A stretch of 64,000 nt of DNA from the NCBI GenBank assembly GCA_964461765.1, contig CAYWVS010000006.1:1-64000 (forward strand). The letters run 5' to 3'. Source of the DNA: JAVVUJ01 sp964461765. Its GTDB lineage: Bacteria > Bacillota > Clostridia > Peptostreptococcales > Anaerovoracaceae. Both the position numbers and the translations under genes were made by a program. The notes beneath the pieces were generated by a model, which saw only the letters and a program-made list of their open reading frames with translations, ran no database searches and had not been told where the DNA came from. Below, piece by piece: positions 17,882-27,349 of the stretch; position 1 is the stretch's first letter, and the number at the start of each line of letters is the position of its first letter.

Positions 17882-19660
17882 ATGCAAATTACCAATTTAT
17901 TGAGAACGGAGTTTGCCTGCTGTAGCTTTGAAGAGTTAGAAGAACTATTAAAAAAATACACGGTAAAGTCGGATATAAACTACATAATCCTTAAAAAGAA
18001 AAACGAAATATCAGCAATTTATAAATTAGCTGATATTTTAGTGTTATATTATCGCTATAAAGAAAGTCATTTTTTTAATGCAAAGATTCTGGAAACAGCC
18101 GCTCTAAATTACGAATGTTTACAAAACATCTCGGATACGGAAAGCATCAAGAATTACGACGTGGATGTTATCATTGTGTTGGATCGCAACGGAGAAGTGG
18201 TGGGAGTCATAGATAATTTGGCTGCAAACAAGATTATCATTTCCAGCTTTTCTAAAGAAACTCCCAAGTTCAGCGAGATGGGCAGTCGTGGTAGCCGCTA
18301 CTATCAGTGCATGGTGGATAACCTGGGGGAGGAAATCTTTGTAGCCGACGGTGACGGAAATGTAATCTTTGTAAATCCTGCATCGGAAGAAATGTTGGAG
18401 CTGCCCCTGCATCAAATCATTGGAAGAAATGTAAGAAATCTAGAGCAAGAGGGCTTTCTTACTCCCAGTTCTACACTGGCTGCCATTCAAGCGGGAAAAA
18501 AAGTGGATATCATACAGCAGGTCAAAAACGGCAGGCGATTACTGGCTACGGCCGTTCCTATCTTCGATGATAACGGAAAGATCCAAATGGTCATCAGCAC
18601 TTCCAAGGATTTGGACTACTTAAACAATCTATTGGAAAAAGTTGAGCGACAGGATATTAAGCTAAACATGCAAAACGAAGAAATTAAGGCTCTCCGTAAT
18701 GAAATCTTTGTAAAAGAAGGCTTCATTTCCAGCTCGGAATCTATGAACACTGTAAAGGATATGATTTACAAAGTGGCGCCTTTGGATATGAATGTACTGG
18801 TGTATGGAGAAACGGGAGTGGGAAAAGAAGTAGCGGTGAAAGCCATTCACAGGTTCAGTAATCGAAAAAATAAGCCTTTTATTAAAATTAATTGTGGAAT
18901 CATTCCCCCCAGTCTCATCGAATCTGAGTTGTTTGGTTATGAAGAGGGAGCCTTTACGGGAGCAAACAAGGGCGGCAAAATGGGAAAACTGGAGATTGCT
19001 GACGGTGGAACCTTATTTTTAGATGAAATCGGAGAATTACCCTTAGATATGCAAGTAAAGCTATTGGAGTTCTTGCAAGACAAAACCATCACAAGAGTAG
19101 GGGGCGGAAAGAAAAAGGATATCGATGTACGAATTGTGGCGGCTACAAACAGAGACTTGGAGAAAATGTGCAGCGAAGGCCTATTCCGGCCGGATTTATA
19201 CTATAGACTCAATGTTTTTTGCATTCACATACCGGCTCTTAGGGAGAGGCGAGAGGATATTGATGCAATCTCTAATTATTATTTATTTCAATATAACAAC
19301 AAATATAGAGGTGGAAAAAGATTTTCCAAAAGCTTGAAAAGAGCCTTTGAATTTTATAGTTGGCCCGGAAATATCCGGGAATTGGAGCATGTTATTGAAA
19401 GCCTATACGTATCGGTGGAGGGAACTCTGCTAACGGCAGAGGATTTTCAAGAGCAGATCGGAAAAAATAAAGCCGGTAGCAAGTTGCCGAAAGTTTCCTG
19501 CCCGGAGATGATTCCCCTAAAGGAAGCAAAATGGGAGGTGGAGCGGATTTTGGTGGAAAAAGCATATCGTCAATCGGGCTCCTCTTATAAGGCTGCGAAG
19601 TTATTAAACGTGGATCAATCCACCATAGTGAAGCTTTTAAAAAAACATGATTTAAAATAA
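17882..19660 (+). CDS. Sigma-54-dependent enhancer-binding regulator with PAS domain
   Basis: This 592-residue activator should drive open-complex formation at the -24/-12 promoter found before mtbB. The N-terminal 130 residues are an unrecognised sensory region with a CBS-like tail (VIIVLDRNGEVVGVID). A PAS domain spans about residues 140-250 (NLGEEIFVADGDGNVIFVNPASEE). The AAA+ domain has Walker A GETGVGKE at residue 309, GAFTGA (sigma-54 contact) at 356 and Walker B LFLDEIGEL. A Fis-type HTH is at about 565-592 (SSYKAAKLLNVDQSTIVKLL). It lies directly upstream of the methylamine operon, so methylamines or a metabolite are the inferred signal. Confidence 0.93.
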   Translation: MQITNLLRTEFACCSFEELEELLKKYTVKSDINYIILKKKNEISAIYKLADILVLYYRYKESHFFNAKILETAALNYECLQNISDTESIKNYDVDVIIVLDRNGEVVGVIDNLAANKIIISSFSKETPKFSEMGSRGSRYYQCMVDNLGEEIFVADGDGNVIFVNPASEEMLELPLHQIIGRNVRNLEQEGFLTPSSTLAAIQAGKKVDIIQQVKNGRRLLATAVPIFDDNGKIQMVISTSKDLDYLNNLLEKVERQDIKLNMQNEEIKALRNEIFVKEGFISSSESMNTVKDMIYKVAPLDMNVLVYGETGVGKEVAVKAIHRFSNRKNKPFIKINCGIIPPSLIESELFGYEEGAFTGANKGGKMGKLEIADGGTLFLDEIGELPLDMQVKLLEFLQDKTITRVGGGKKKDIDVRIVAATNRDLEKMCSEGLFRPDLYYRLNVFCIHIPALRERREDIDAISNYYLFQYNNKYRGGKRFSKSLKRAFEFYSWPGNIRELEHVIESLYVSVEGTLLTAEDFQEQIGKNKAGSKLPKVSCPEMIPLKEAKWEVERILVEKAYRQSGSSYKAAKLLNVDQSTIVKLLKKHDLK

Positions 19661-19872
19661 TGAAAAAATTCATTAACCAATGAATTTTTTCATTATTTTT
19701 ATTAATTAAAAATTTATTCAGTGGCAATATCGGTGGAATATCAAGGAATGTACATTTCAAAGATTTAGTCTTTTCTATGACTTTGAAATAGAAATCTTTT
19801 TCAAATCAATTTTCATGCTTTAATATTCGAAATAGTATAGCTTATTTGGATTAACATGATGAAATTTTTCAT
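19660..19872. promoter_or_regulatory. Candidate enhancer sites (ATGAA-N4-TTCAT) for the sigma-54 regulator
   Basis: Three 14-base palindromes ATGAA-N4-TTCAT occur at 19660-19673, 19680-19693 and 19859-19872. The first two are 20 bases apart (two helical turns). A weaker 13-base version is at 19965-19977. The third lies about 120 bases before the -24 element, a normal enhancer distance. The first two also form a long hairpin with a T-rich tail that may terminate the regulator transcript, so the roles may overlap. Confidence 0.55.
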
Positions 19873-19979
19873 TATTTTTCAATTCTTAAATTTAATTATA
19901 ATTTAAAATAATTCATATTAACTATTATGTCATTAAAATAACGTTTAAATTTCAACGGATAAAAATGATATTTTCATAG

Positions 19980-19995
19980 TGGCATAATATTTGCT
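19980..19995 (+). promoter_or_regulatory. Sigma-54 (-24/-12) promoter of the methylamine operon
   Basis: TGGCAT-N5-TTGCT fits the TGGCAC-N5-TTGCW consensus, with the invariant GG (19981-19982) and GC (19993-19994) separated by exactly 10 bases. It lies 68 bases before mtbB and directly after a sigma-54 activator gene. Confidence 0.88.
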
Positions 19996-20063
19996 TTTAA
20001 AAAATATAGCTGTAGAGGTTGTACTTCTTTGCAGACAAACATATTTTTAGAAGGAGGGAAAAT

Positions 20064-21452
20064 ATGAACAAGTATTTTACCAGAATGGGTGACGGTGAAG
20101 GCGTCTGGATGACCAAGGAAGAGATCAAAGAAGATGTTCTACTTGGTATGAACGATGCGGTAACCAAAGGAAAAACACCTCCATTGACCGATGAGGACAT
20201 TGAGAGGCTAGTAGAAATTCTAACACTCCCTGAAAAGAACGTAAGCGTAGAACGTGGAAATGAAGGTGTCATGACATTTGATGCAGGAACTTTAAAAATT
20301 CCCGTTCGTGCAGGAATTCCCATGGATCGAATGACTACACTCATGACCCATGAACGTATTCTTTGCTCAGATACCATGGAATTGTGTAATGTGGACTATA
20401 GCTATAAGGCGCTGAAAAACATCATATTTGAAGAGTGTATGGCTATGGAGTTTGCACAGAAAAATTGCATTATGCCGATTTTCTATGGTGCAATGCCCAA
20501 TGTAGGTCAGTATACAAAACCAGATGGTCCTGTCGATAACTGGTCCACACTGCTTCCGGAAGGAAAAGTAAAAGAGGCAATGGCAGCACAAGAAGAAGCG
20601 GCAGAGCAGGCTGCGAAAGACATGATATACATAGGAACCCATATGGCAGAAGCCGGTGCAGACGGGATTCAGTTTGATACCTGCGGTGCCAGTGGAGACG
20701 CTGACATTCTAGCTGCTTTGATGGCTGCAAAAGAGCTTTCTCAGAAATATCCCAATGTGAGCATTGAAATGGGTATGGCCAATGAATTTCACTTAGGAAT
20801 GCACGGGAGATTGAAATTCGAAGGGGAAAAATTAGCCGGTCAATATCCTGCTAAACAGGTTAAATCCGTTGAAGCTGCGGGAGGGAATATCTACGGAGCA
20901 GTAATCAATACCAACAGCAGCCGTTCCTTTGCTTGGAATTTAGCACGATCTTTGACCTATGTTAAATCTGCTACTGATGTTGCAGAAATTCCTGTACTGG
21001 TTAACGCAGGAATGGGTGTTGGTGGGATTCCATTGACCAATACATCCCCCAGCGATGCTACTACCAGAGCTTCCAAAGCACTACTGGAAATCGGCAAAGC
21101 CGACGGATTGTAGATTGGCCACGGAGATGCGTACGGAATGGCTTTTATGCATGAAATGGCATCCGGAATGGGTGGAATACGAACTGCCGGAGATCTGGTA
21201 GCACGTATGGTCATGAAGGGCATGAAGCTAAATGCGGCGAAAGAATATGTAGCAGAGAAATTAGAATGTACAGTTTTTGATTTATCAGACTCAGCCAAAA
21301 TGAAGGAGATCAGGGAATCTCTGGATATTGGTACAGTTGTGGTTAGAAACGGTGCAAGTACAGGCTTAGAAGCCAAGATAAAAATTGCGGAATTATTGGA
21401 TATCAAAATTCCTAGTGTAGAAATCTTTAAAAAGAAGTTCGGTAAATTTTAA
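20064..21452 (+). CDS. mtbB: Dimethylamine methyltransferase MtbB, with in-frame amber (pyrrolysine) codon
   Basis: MtbB moves a methyl group from dimethylamine to its corrinoid protein. The frame runs from ATG 20064 (AAGGAGGG) to TAA 21452 and is broken only by TAG at 21111-21113. With Pyl at residue 350 the product is 462 residues, the normal family length. The context ADGL-Pyl-IGHGDAYGM is that of archaeal MtbB. The N-terminal start MGDGEGVWMTKEEI and the barrel strands (GADGIQFDTCGASGDADIL, PVLVNAGMGVGGIP) also fit. It is first gene after the sigma-54 promoter. Translating TAG as stop would remove the C-terminal quarter and the catalytic residue. Confidence 0.95.
21111..21113 (+). other. 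Pyrrolysine codon (TAG) of mtbB
   Basis: This TAG is in frame within an otherwise continuous MtbB reading frame. Conserved coding sequence continues for 112 codons after it, at the position where the family carries Pyl. Confidence 0.93.
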
Positions 21453-21498
21453 GCTAGCTGATTATCATTATCTCTATTTAATTTAGGAGGTACAAAAT

Positions 21499-23061
21499 AT
21501 GGAAAATAATCTATCCAATAATCAGATGCAGACGGCGAAAACAACAATCGATTTACCAATGACCATCATCAGTGTAGCTATCTTGTTTTCATTTGTTACC
21601 TTTGTCGTGATAAAGCCCGAGCAGGCAGTTAGTGGGATCAATGCAACCTTTGGTTACTGTACTACCATTTTTGGTCCTATGATTTTGGTATTCACATTCG
21701 TTACTTTAATAATGTCATTTTATTTGGCATTCAGTAAATATGGTAGCATTAGGCTAGGCGAGGATGATCCTGAGTATTCCTATTTCAGCTATGTTTCCAT
21801 GATGACATTGGCAGCCTTGGCTTCCGCAGCACTTTTCTGGTCCTTTACGGAATGGGCCTACTACTATATGAGTCCTGCCTTGGGCATAGAGGCAAACTCT
21901 GTAGAAGCCATGGAGCTCTCCTTAGGTTATGCATTCTTTCACTGGGGATTATCAGGGCAATGCATCTATGTGTTGATCGGAATCGGAATGGCCTATGCTA
22001 TCTACGTGAAAAAAGTATCTTTATTTAGGGTCAGTAGCGTTTGCGAAAAGATGATGGGGGATTTCAAAGGGAAGAACATCCTTTGTAAGCTCATCGACTA
22101 CACGGTAATATTCGGAATCATCGGAGCATTAAGCAGCAGCTTGGGATTGGCAGTACCTTTGGCTTCCGGAGGTCTAAAGGCGGTATTTGGCATTGAGGCA
22201 ACCTTCCCTATTCAAGTGGGAATTATCGTTTTCATCGCTTTAGTATTCACCTTTACCTCTTTCATCGGAACTAAAAAAGGGATGAAAAACCTAAGCAATT
22301 TTTCAGCCACAGCTTGTATCTGCGTGTTGATTTTCATTTTCTTTGTAGGACCTACTGCATTTATTATGAAGAATACGGTAAACAGCTTTGGTTGGATGCT
22401 TGAAATTATTCCCAGAGCCAGCTTATTTACAGATCCCGTTTTAGATGGCGGTTTCCCAGAGGATTGGACTATTTACTTTCAGGCATTTTATTTAAATTAT
22501 GCTGCAATGATGGGAATCTTTATCGCAAAGATTTCTAAAGGAAGAACCATTCGTCAGGTAACTCTTGCCGTATTATTCGGTATCAGTGCAGGTGGTTGGT
22601 TCCTGTTTGCAATCAATGGAAGCTTTGCTATTCAATCCCAAATGACCGGTGCTGTAGATGTAACGGGATTGGTCTCCAGTGGCGCCGGACAGGATAGTAT
22701 CTATCAGATTATAGCCATTTTACCGGGTGGAGCAAAATTAATTCCTCTTCTGTTGCTTCTGATTACCGTTGGATTTGTAGCATCCTCTTTGGATACAGCA
22801 TCCTTCTCTTTGGCACAGACCACCAGCTTGAAGCTGGATGCAGACGGAAACCCCAAACCTTTGGTCAGGGTGTTCTGGTGTTTGATTCTCACCTTGGTTC
22901 CATTATCCATCATCTTTGCTAATGCAGGTTTTGGTGCTATTAAAATGTTGGCTATCATCATATCCATTCCGTTTATGTTCGTTATGATCTTCATGGAGAT
23001 TATTTTGTTCAAATGGATGAAGGCAGATATGAAAAAGGGAGAAGTAATTATATCAGATTAA
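21499..23061 (+). CDS. BCCT family transporter (probable methylamine or betaine uptake)
   Basis: This 520-residue membrane protein has about 12 transmembrane helices. BCCT features include an N-terminal cytosolic tail, the aromatic box segment ALFWSFTEWAYYYMSPALG near residue 110-130, FFHWGLSGQCIYVLIG and ATFPIQVGIIVFIALVFTFTS. BCCT carriers import glycine betaine, carnitine, choline or related quaternary amines. Lying between mtbB and mttB, it most likely brings in trimethylamine or a methylated precursor such as betaine; this is inference from context. AGGAGG precedes the start. Confidence 0.92.
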   Translation: MENNLSNNQMQTAKTTIDLPMTIISVAILFSFVTFVVIKPEQAVSGINATFGYCTTIFGPMILVFTFVTLIMSFYLAFSKYGSIRLGEDDPEYSYFSYVSMMTLAALASAALFWSFTEWAYYYMSPALGIEANSVEAMELSLGYAFFHWGLSGQCIYVLIGIGMAYAIYVKKVSLFRVSSVCEKMMGDFKGKNILCKLIDYTVIFGIIGALSSSLGLAVPLASGGLKAVFGIEATFPIQVGIIVFIALVFTFTSFIGTKKGMKNLSNFSATACICVLIFIFFVGPTAFIMKNTVNSFGWMLEIIPRASLFTDPVLDGGFPEDWTIYFQAFYLNYAAMMGIFIAKISKGRTIRQVTLAVLFGISAGGWFLFAINGSFAIQSQMTGAVDVTGLVSSGAGQDSIYQIIAILPGGAKLIPLLLLLITVGFVASSLDTASFSLAQTTSLKLDADGNPKPLVRVFWCLILTLVPLSIIFANAGFGAIKMLAIIISIPFMFVMIFMEIILFKWMKADMKKGEVIISD

Positions 23062-23105
23062 TTGTGATATAAGTGAATTGTTTTACTTAAAACAAGGAGG
23101 TTTTT

Positions 23106-24605
23106 ATGGGCGTAAAAGATAAAAACAGCGGATTTATTCTAGACTCTATCCAGTATGCTAATGCCAAATCCAATATCCTGACTCAGGAACAATTAAATGC
23201 CATTCACAGTGCCAGCTTGGAAGTACTGTCTGAAATAGGCATAAAAGTGGAAAGCGAGAAGGCCAGGGCACTGTTTCAAGAGTACGGGGCTTATGTGGAC
23301 GGAGACAATGTAAAGATTCCCGTACACCTAGTTGAAGAGTGCATACGTTCCGCTCCATCGGTGGTTTTGCTGGCTGGGCGAAACCCTAAAAATGATTATG
23401 TAATAAAGCAAAAGAAAGTAGCTTTCATCAATTTCGGAGAAGGAGTAAACGTAATTGATCCCTATACCAAAGAGCACAGGATGTCCTTGAAATCGGATTT
23501 GGGTCGCAATACCTTGGTGGGAGATGCCATCAATGTGTTACCGGTAGCTTATCGTTCTGTAGCTTCTCAGGACTATCCCGGACATGTGCAGGCGTTACAT
23601 AATGCAGAAATCATGTTCCACAATACAACTAAGCATATTTTCATCGGTCCCGATGGTGAAAAGAATGCTTCCAAGATCATCGATATGGCTGCATGTATTG
23701 TAGGTGGCAAAGATAAATTAAAGCAGAGACCTATAGTAACCTTTAATATTTGCCCCACAAGCCCCTTGCAATTGAATCCTACAGCTTCAGATGTTATCTT
23801 GGTAGGAGCCAAAGCAGGTATTCCCATCAATGTAATTTCCATGGCATTGTCAGGAGCAACTGCGCCGGTAACTCTGGGAGGAACGCTGGTTACCCACAAT
23901 GCTGAGGTTTTGTCAGCTGTAGTTTTGAGCCAATTGGTACGCAAAGGAGCCCCTGTATTGTACGGAAGCTCTACCACTATCATGGATGTACGGCACCTTA
24001 CCACGCCGGTAGGAGCACCGGAACTTGCAATGATCAGTAATGCGGTTGCCCAATTATCCCAATACTATCTACTGCCCAGCTTTGTGGCAGGAGGATAGGC
24101 TGACAGCAAGCTTCCCGATTCTCAAGCAGCCCACGAAAAGACCATAACTGCCATGTTAGCAGCCCAGGGTGGTGCTAATTTGATCTATGGTGCAGGGATG
24201 TTGGAGATGGGAATGACCTTCGATTTGGCTCAGCTTTTGATTGATGCAGAGATTTTTAAGATGGTGCTTCATTCCATTAACGGTTTTGAGACTAAAGAGG
24301 AAGAGCTGGCTATACCTATCATCAAAGAAGTAGGAACGGGAGAGTTCGTTTCTCACGATCACACCAGAAGCAATTTCAAGAGAGTACAGTCTCATTCCAA
24401 ACTTTTTGACAGGCAGGCTCGGGACGCTTGGCTGGCAAGTGGGGGAAAGAGTCTTACAGAAAAAGCTTACGAGAAAGCCATTGAAATCATAGAATGTCAC
24501 AAACCGGATCCGCTAACTCCAGAAGCATCAGAAGCCATCCGCAAGATTGTGGAGGATGCGGAGGTAGAATACGGAGTGGAAAGGTCGAATTCTTTACTCA
24601 AATAA
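23106..24605 (+). CDS. mttB: Trimethylamine methyltransferase MttB, with in-frame amber (pyrrolysine) codon
   Basis: MttB moves a methyl group from trimethylamine to its corrinoid protein, releasing dimethylamine, the MtbB substrate. The frame runs from ATG 23106 (AAGGAGG) to TAA 24605, interrupted only by TAG at 24096-24098. With Pyl at residue 331 the product is 499 residues, as expected for true MttB. The context FVAGG-Pyl-ADSKLPDSQAAHEK is the diagnostic Pyl site; the many non-Pyl MttB homologues (MtgB, MtpB types) lack it. Other family features are NFGEGVNVIDP, FNICPTSPLQLN and GAPVLYGSSTTIMD. Third gene of the sigma-54 operon. Confidence 0.95.
24096..24098 (+). other. Pyrrolysine codon (TAG) of mttB
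   Basis: This TAG is in frame after ...VAGG and before ADSKLP..., with 168 conserved codons following. It is at the established Pyl position of trimethylamine methyltransferases. Confidence 0.93.
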
Positions 24606-24622
24606 GGAAGGGAGAAGGAGAA

Positions 24623-25255
24623 ATGAGCAAAATTTTAAAGAAAATCAGCCTTGCAGTTCAGGAAGGCGAAATCGAGGATGTAGTTGAACTTACCCAGGAG
24701 GCGCTGGATGACGAAGAATCTCCTCAAGAGATCATGAACGATGGTTTGATTGCAGGTATGAATGTTGTAGGCGAACTGTTTCGAGATGGAGAATTATACG
24801 TTCCCGATGTGCTGATGTCGGCCAAGGCCATGGATGCAGGCATGGAAATCTTAAAGCCACTTCTCAGTCCCGGAGAAATTAAAAAGGCAGGAAAGGTCAT
24901 CTTCTGCACAGTACTTGGCGATTTGCACGACATTGGAAAAAAATTGTGTGTAATGCTTTTAGAGGGAGCCGGATATGAGGTAATAGACCTGGGGGTTGAT
25001 ATAGGGGTAGATCAAATCATAGCTGCCGTTCAGGAGCACAACCCGGATATCGTCGCCATGTCAGCTATGCTGACCACAACTATGGTTACCATGGAAGAAG
25101 CTGCAGCCGCCCTTAAGGAAAAAGGTTTTGACAATATCAGCATTATGGTTGGAGGAGCACCGGTTTCCAATAACTTTGCCGCTAAAATTGGTGGGAACTA
25201 TTCGGAAGATGCCATTGGAGCAGTAAAACTGGCGGGAAATCTGTTATCAAAATAA
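24623..25255 (+). CDS. mttC: Corrinoid protein, probably MttC
   Basis: This 210-residue cobalamin carrier accepts the methyl group from the methyltransferase encoded just upstream. An N-terminal helical cap (residues 1-85, DGLIAGMNVVGELFRDGELYVPDVLMSAKAM) covers a Rossmann B12-binding domain. That domain has the lower-ligand motif D100-L-H102-D-I-G and the GGAPVSNNFA loop near residue 180. The start is ATG 24623 after GGGAGAAGGAG; a longer upstream frame overlaps mttB and has no such site. Assignment to MttB rather than MtbB rests on gene order. Confidence 0.92.
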   Translation: MSKILKKISLAVQEGEIEDVVELTQEALDDEESPQEIMNDGLIAGMNVVGELFRDGELYVPDVLMSAKAMDAGMEILKPLLSPGEIKKAGKVIFCTVLGDLHDIGKKLCVMLLEGAGYEVIDLGVDIGVDQIIAAVQEHNPDIVAMSAMLTTTMVTMEEAAAALKEKGFDNISIMVGGAPVSNNFAAKIGGNYSEDAIGAVKLAGNLLSK

Positions 25256-25279
25256 AAGAAAAAAAGGAGGAAATTCATA

Positions 25280-25936
25280 ATGAGCAGAGAAGATATTTTG
25301 AAAAAAGCATTCGAATCCATTGTTGAAGCAGATGAAGAGATGGCAATGAGTGCTTTGGATGAGGCGGAAGCTAATGGGATTCCATATGTGGATATGTTAA
25401 ACGAAGGTTATGCGGCAGGAATCAATGAACTGGGTGAACAGTTCGGCAGAGCGGAGATTTTTTTACCTGAACTGATCTTTGCCACAGAGGTAATGAAGGT
25501 AGTTACAGAAAGAATTGATAAAGCCATGGCAGAAAGTGGGCAGGAAGTGGCAGGTAAGGGCAAGTATGTCATTGCAACGGTAGAAGGTGACGTTCATGAT
25601 ATCGGAAAAGGAATTTGCTGCTCATTGCTTAAGACCGGTGGATTTGAAGTTTATGATTTGGGAAGGGAAGTTCCCGTAAGTGCTTTGATCGAAAAGGCAT
25701 TGGAAGTAGATGCAGATATCATCGGATCCAGTGCATTGCTGACCACCACCATGACTCAACAGAAGGTGTTAGAAGAGAAATTGGCTGAAATGGGACTTCG
25801 AGATCGCTTTAAGACCATGGTAGGTGGCTCTCCCGTAACTGCTCGTTGGGCAGAAAAAATCGGAGCAGATGCCTATGCGGAGGATGCAGCAGGTTGTGTA
25901 GCAAAAGCAAAAGAGATTTTAGCAAGTTTAAGATAA
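25280..25936 (+). CDS. mtbC: Corrinoid protein, probably MtbC
   Basis: This second corrinoid carrier has 218 residues. The helical cap is LNEGYAAGINELGEQFGRAEIFLPELIFA, and the B12 motif is D104-V-H106-D-I-G followed by GGFEVYDLGREVP and the GGSPVTARWA loop. It is clearly a paralogue of the preceding protein and not a recent duplicate. Two methyltransferases and two corrinoid proteins in one operon suggest one dedicated carrier each, so this one is assigned to dimethylamine by elimination. AAGGAGG precedes the ATG. Confidence 0.9.
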   Translation: MSREDILKKAFESIVEADEEMAMSALDEAEANGIPYVDMLNEGYAAGINELGEQFGRAEIFLPELIFATEVMKVVTERIDKAMAESGQEVAGKGKYVIATVEGDVHDIGKGICCSLLKTGGFEVYDLGREVPVSALIEKALEVDADIIGSSALLTTTMTQQKVLEEKLAEMGLRDRFKTMVGGSPVTARWAEKIGADAYAEDAAGCVAKAKEILASLR

Positions 25937-25951
25937 TTGAGGAGAATGATT

Positions 25952-27349
25952 ATGGGAAAAGAACTCATTTTTAAAGCATTGAAACATGAAGAAATGATAG
26001 AAATTCCTTGGGTACCCTTTGCCGGAGTTCATGCAGGCTTGCTGAAAGGGTATACTGCCGAGGAAATGCTGAAGGATGCAGACAAGGTGGTAGAATCTCT
26101 CAAGGAAGTAAACAAGCTTTACATGCCCGATGGGCTACCGGTGTTATTTGACCTTCAGGTTGAAGCGGAAATTCTAGGATGCGACCTTTTATGGGCAAAA
26201 GACAATCCTCCTTCTGTAAAATCCCACCCGTTAGCAGGAAATAAAACGGTTTCAGATTGTTCGCCGGAAGGCACAAAGCCCGGGATTCCCTGTAGCTGTA
26301 TGATTCCCGGTGAGGAGTCCGGCAGAATTCCAATGATTTTGGATGCTATGAAGAAAACCAAAGCGGCTATCGGTGACGACGTGGCTCTTTACGGTTTGAT
26401 TTGCGGACCATTCACTTTGGCTTCTCACCTACGAGGCAGTGAAATATTCATGGATATGATGAAGGACTCCGAATATGTGAAGGATTTGGTAGGCTTCTGT
26501 GCAGAGGTATCCTGTAAAATGGCAGAGATGTACATAGATGCAGGAATGGATGTCATTGCTGTGGTGGATCCTTTGGTAAGCCAAATCTCCCCCAAGCATA
26601 TTGAGAAAATGCTTTCAGAGTCATTTACGGCAGTGTTTGACTTCATCAGAAGCAAGGGTGCTTTATCTTGCTTCTTCGTATGTGGAAATGCTACCAATCA
26701 GATAGAATCCATGTGTAAGATGTATCCCGATGGAATTTCTGTGGATGAAAACGTAAATCTGGCTAAGGCAAAGGAAATTACCGACAGATACAACATTTGT
26801 ATCGGAGGAAACATTCCACTGACCACCACTATGTTACATGGAACCCAACAGGATAATATGAAGAGCGTCATCGATCTCATCGACAGCGTGGATCACAAAA
26901 ACTTCATCGTGAGCCCGGGATGTGATATGCCTTATGCCACACCTATAGAAAACACAGTGGCTTGTGCGCAAGCGGTAAAGAATCCTGAGAGTGCCAGAAA
27001 GATGATTGAAAACTATACGGCTGTAGTAGACGATATCAATGTGGAAATTCCGGATTATGCAAATCATGAAAAAGTTATTGTTGAACTTTTCCTTTTGGAT
27101 CCGGATCAATGTGCTGCTTGCACCTATATGCTAAATAGCGTTGTGGATAGTTTTGAACAAATTGAAGATATTGCAGAGTACAGAGTATACAAATACTTTA
27201 TCAAAGAAGATATCGCCAGAACCAGAAAGATGGGGTTGACCAACCTTCCTACCATGTGCGTGGATGGAGAAATCAAATGGGTATCCATCATCCCTAGCAG
27301 AGAGGAATTTATCTCTACCATCAAGGATTACGCAGCAAAGAAAAAGTAA
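25952..27349 (+). CDS. MtbA/URO-D-type corrinoid methyltransferase fused to a thioredoxin-like domain
   Basis: This 465-residue protein starts at ATG 25952 (GAGGAG upstream). Residues 1-360 are a uroporphyrinogen-decarboxylase-fold barrel as in MtbA/MtaA, which take the methyl group from the corrinoid protein to a thiol. The zinc motif His-X-Cys...Cys reads F242-V-C244 ... C324, so the His ligand is replaced by Phe. Residues about 375-465 look like a thioredoxin fold with C387-A-A-C390 and a cis-Pro motif (NLPTMCVDG). Coenzyme M is not expected in Clostridia, so the methyl acceptor is uncertain. It is the last gene of the sigma-54 operon. Confidence 0.85.
   Translation: MGKELIFKALKHEEMIEIPWVPFAGVHAGLLKGYTAEEMLKDADKVVESLKEVNKLYMPDGLPVLFDLQVEAEILGCDLLWAKDNPPSVKSHPLAGNKTVSDCSPEGTKPGIPCSCMIPGEESGRIPMILDAMKKTKAAIGDDVALYGLICGPFTLASHLRGSEIFMDMMKDSEYVKDLVGFCAEVSCKMAEMYIDAGMDVIAVVDPLVSQISPKHIEKMLSESFTAVFDFIRSKGALSCFFVCGNATNQIESMCKMYPDGISVDENVNLAKAKEITDRYNICIGGNIPLTTTMLHGTQQDNMKSVIDLIDSVDHKNFIVSPGCDMPYATPIENTVACAQAVKNPESARKMIENYTAVVDDINVEIPDYANHEKVIVELFLLDPDQCAACTYMLNSVVDSFEQIEDIAEYRVYKYFIKEDIARTRKMGLTNLPTMCVDGEIKWVSIIPSREEFISTIKDYAAKKK

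Noticed and set aside
20064..21452. mtbB as two genes or a pseudogene with a premature stop
   Set aside because: The frame is continuous apart from TAG at the family's Pyl position, and a tRNA-Pyl with the full Pyl synthesis set is nearby.
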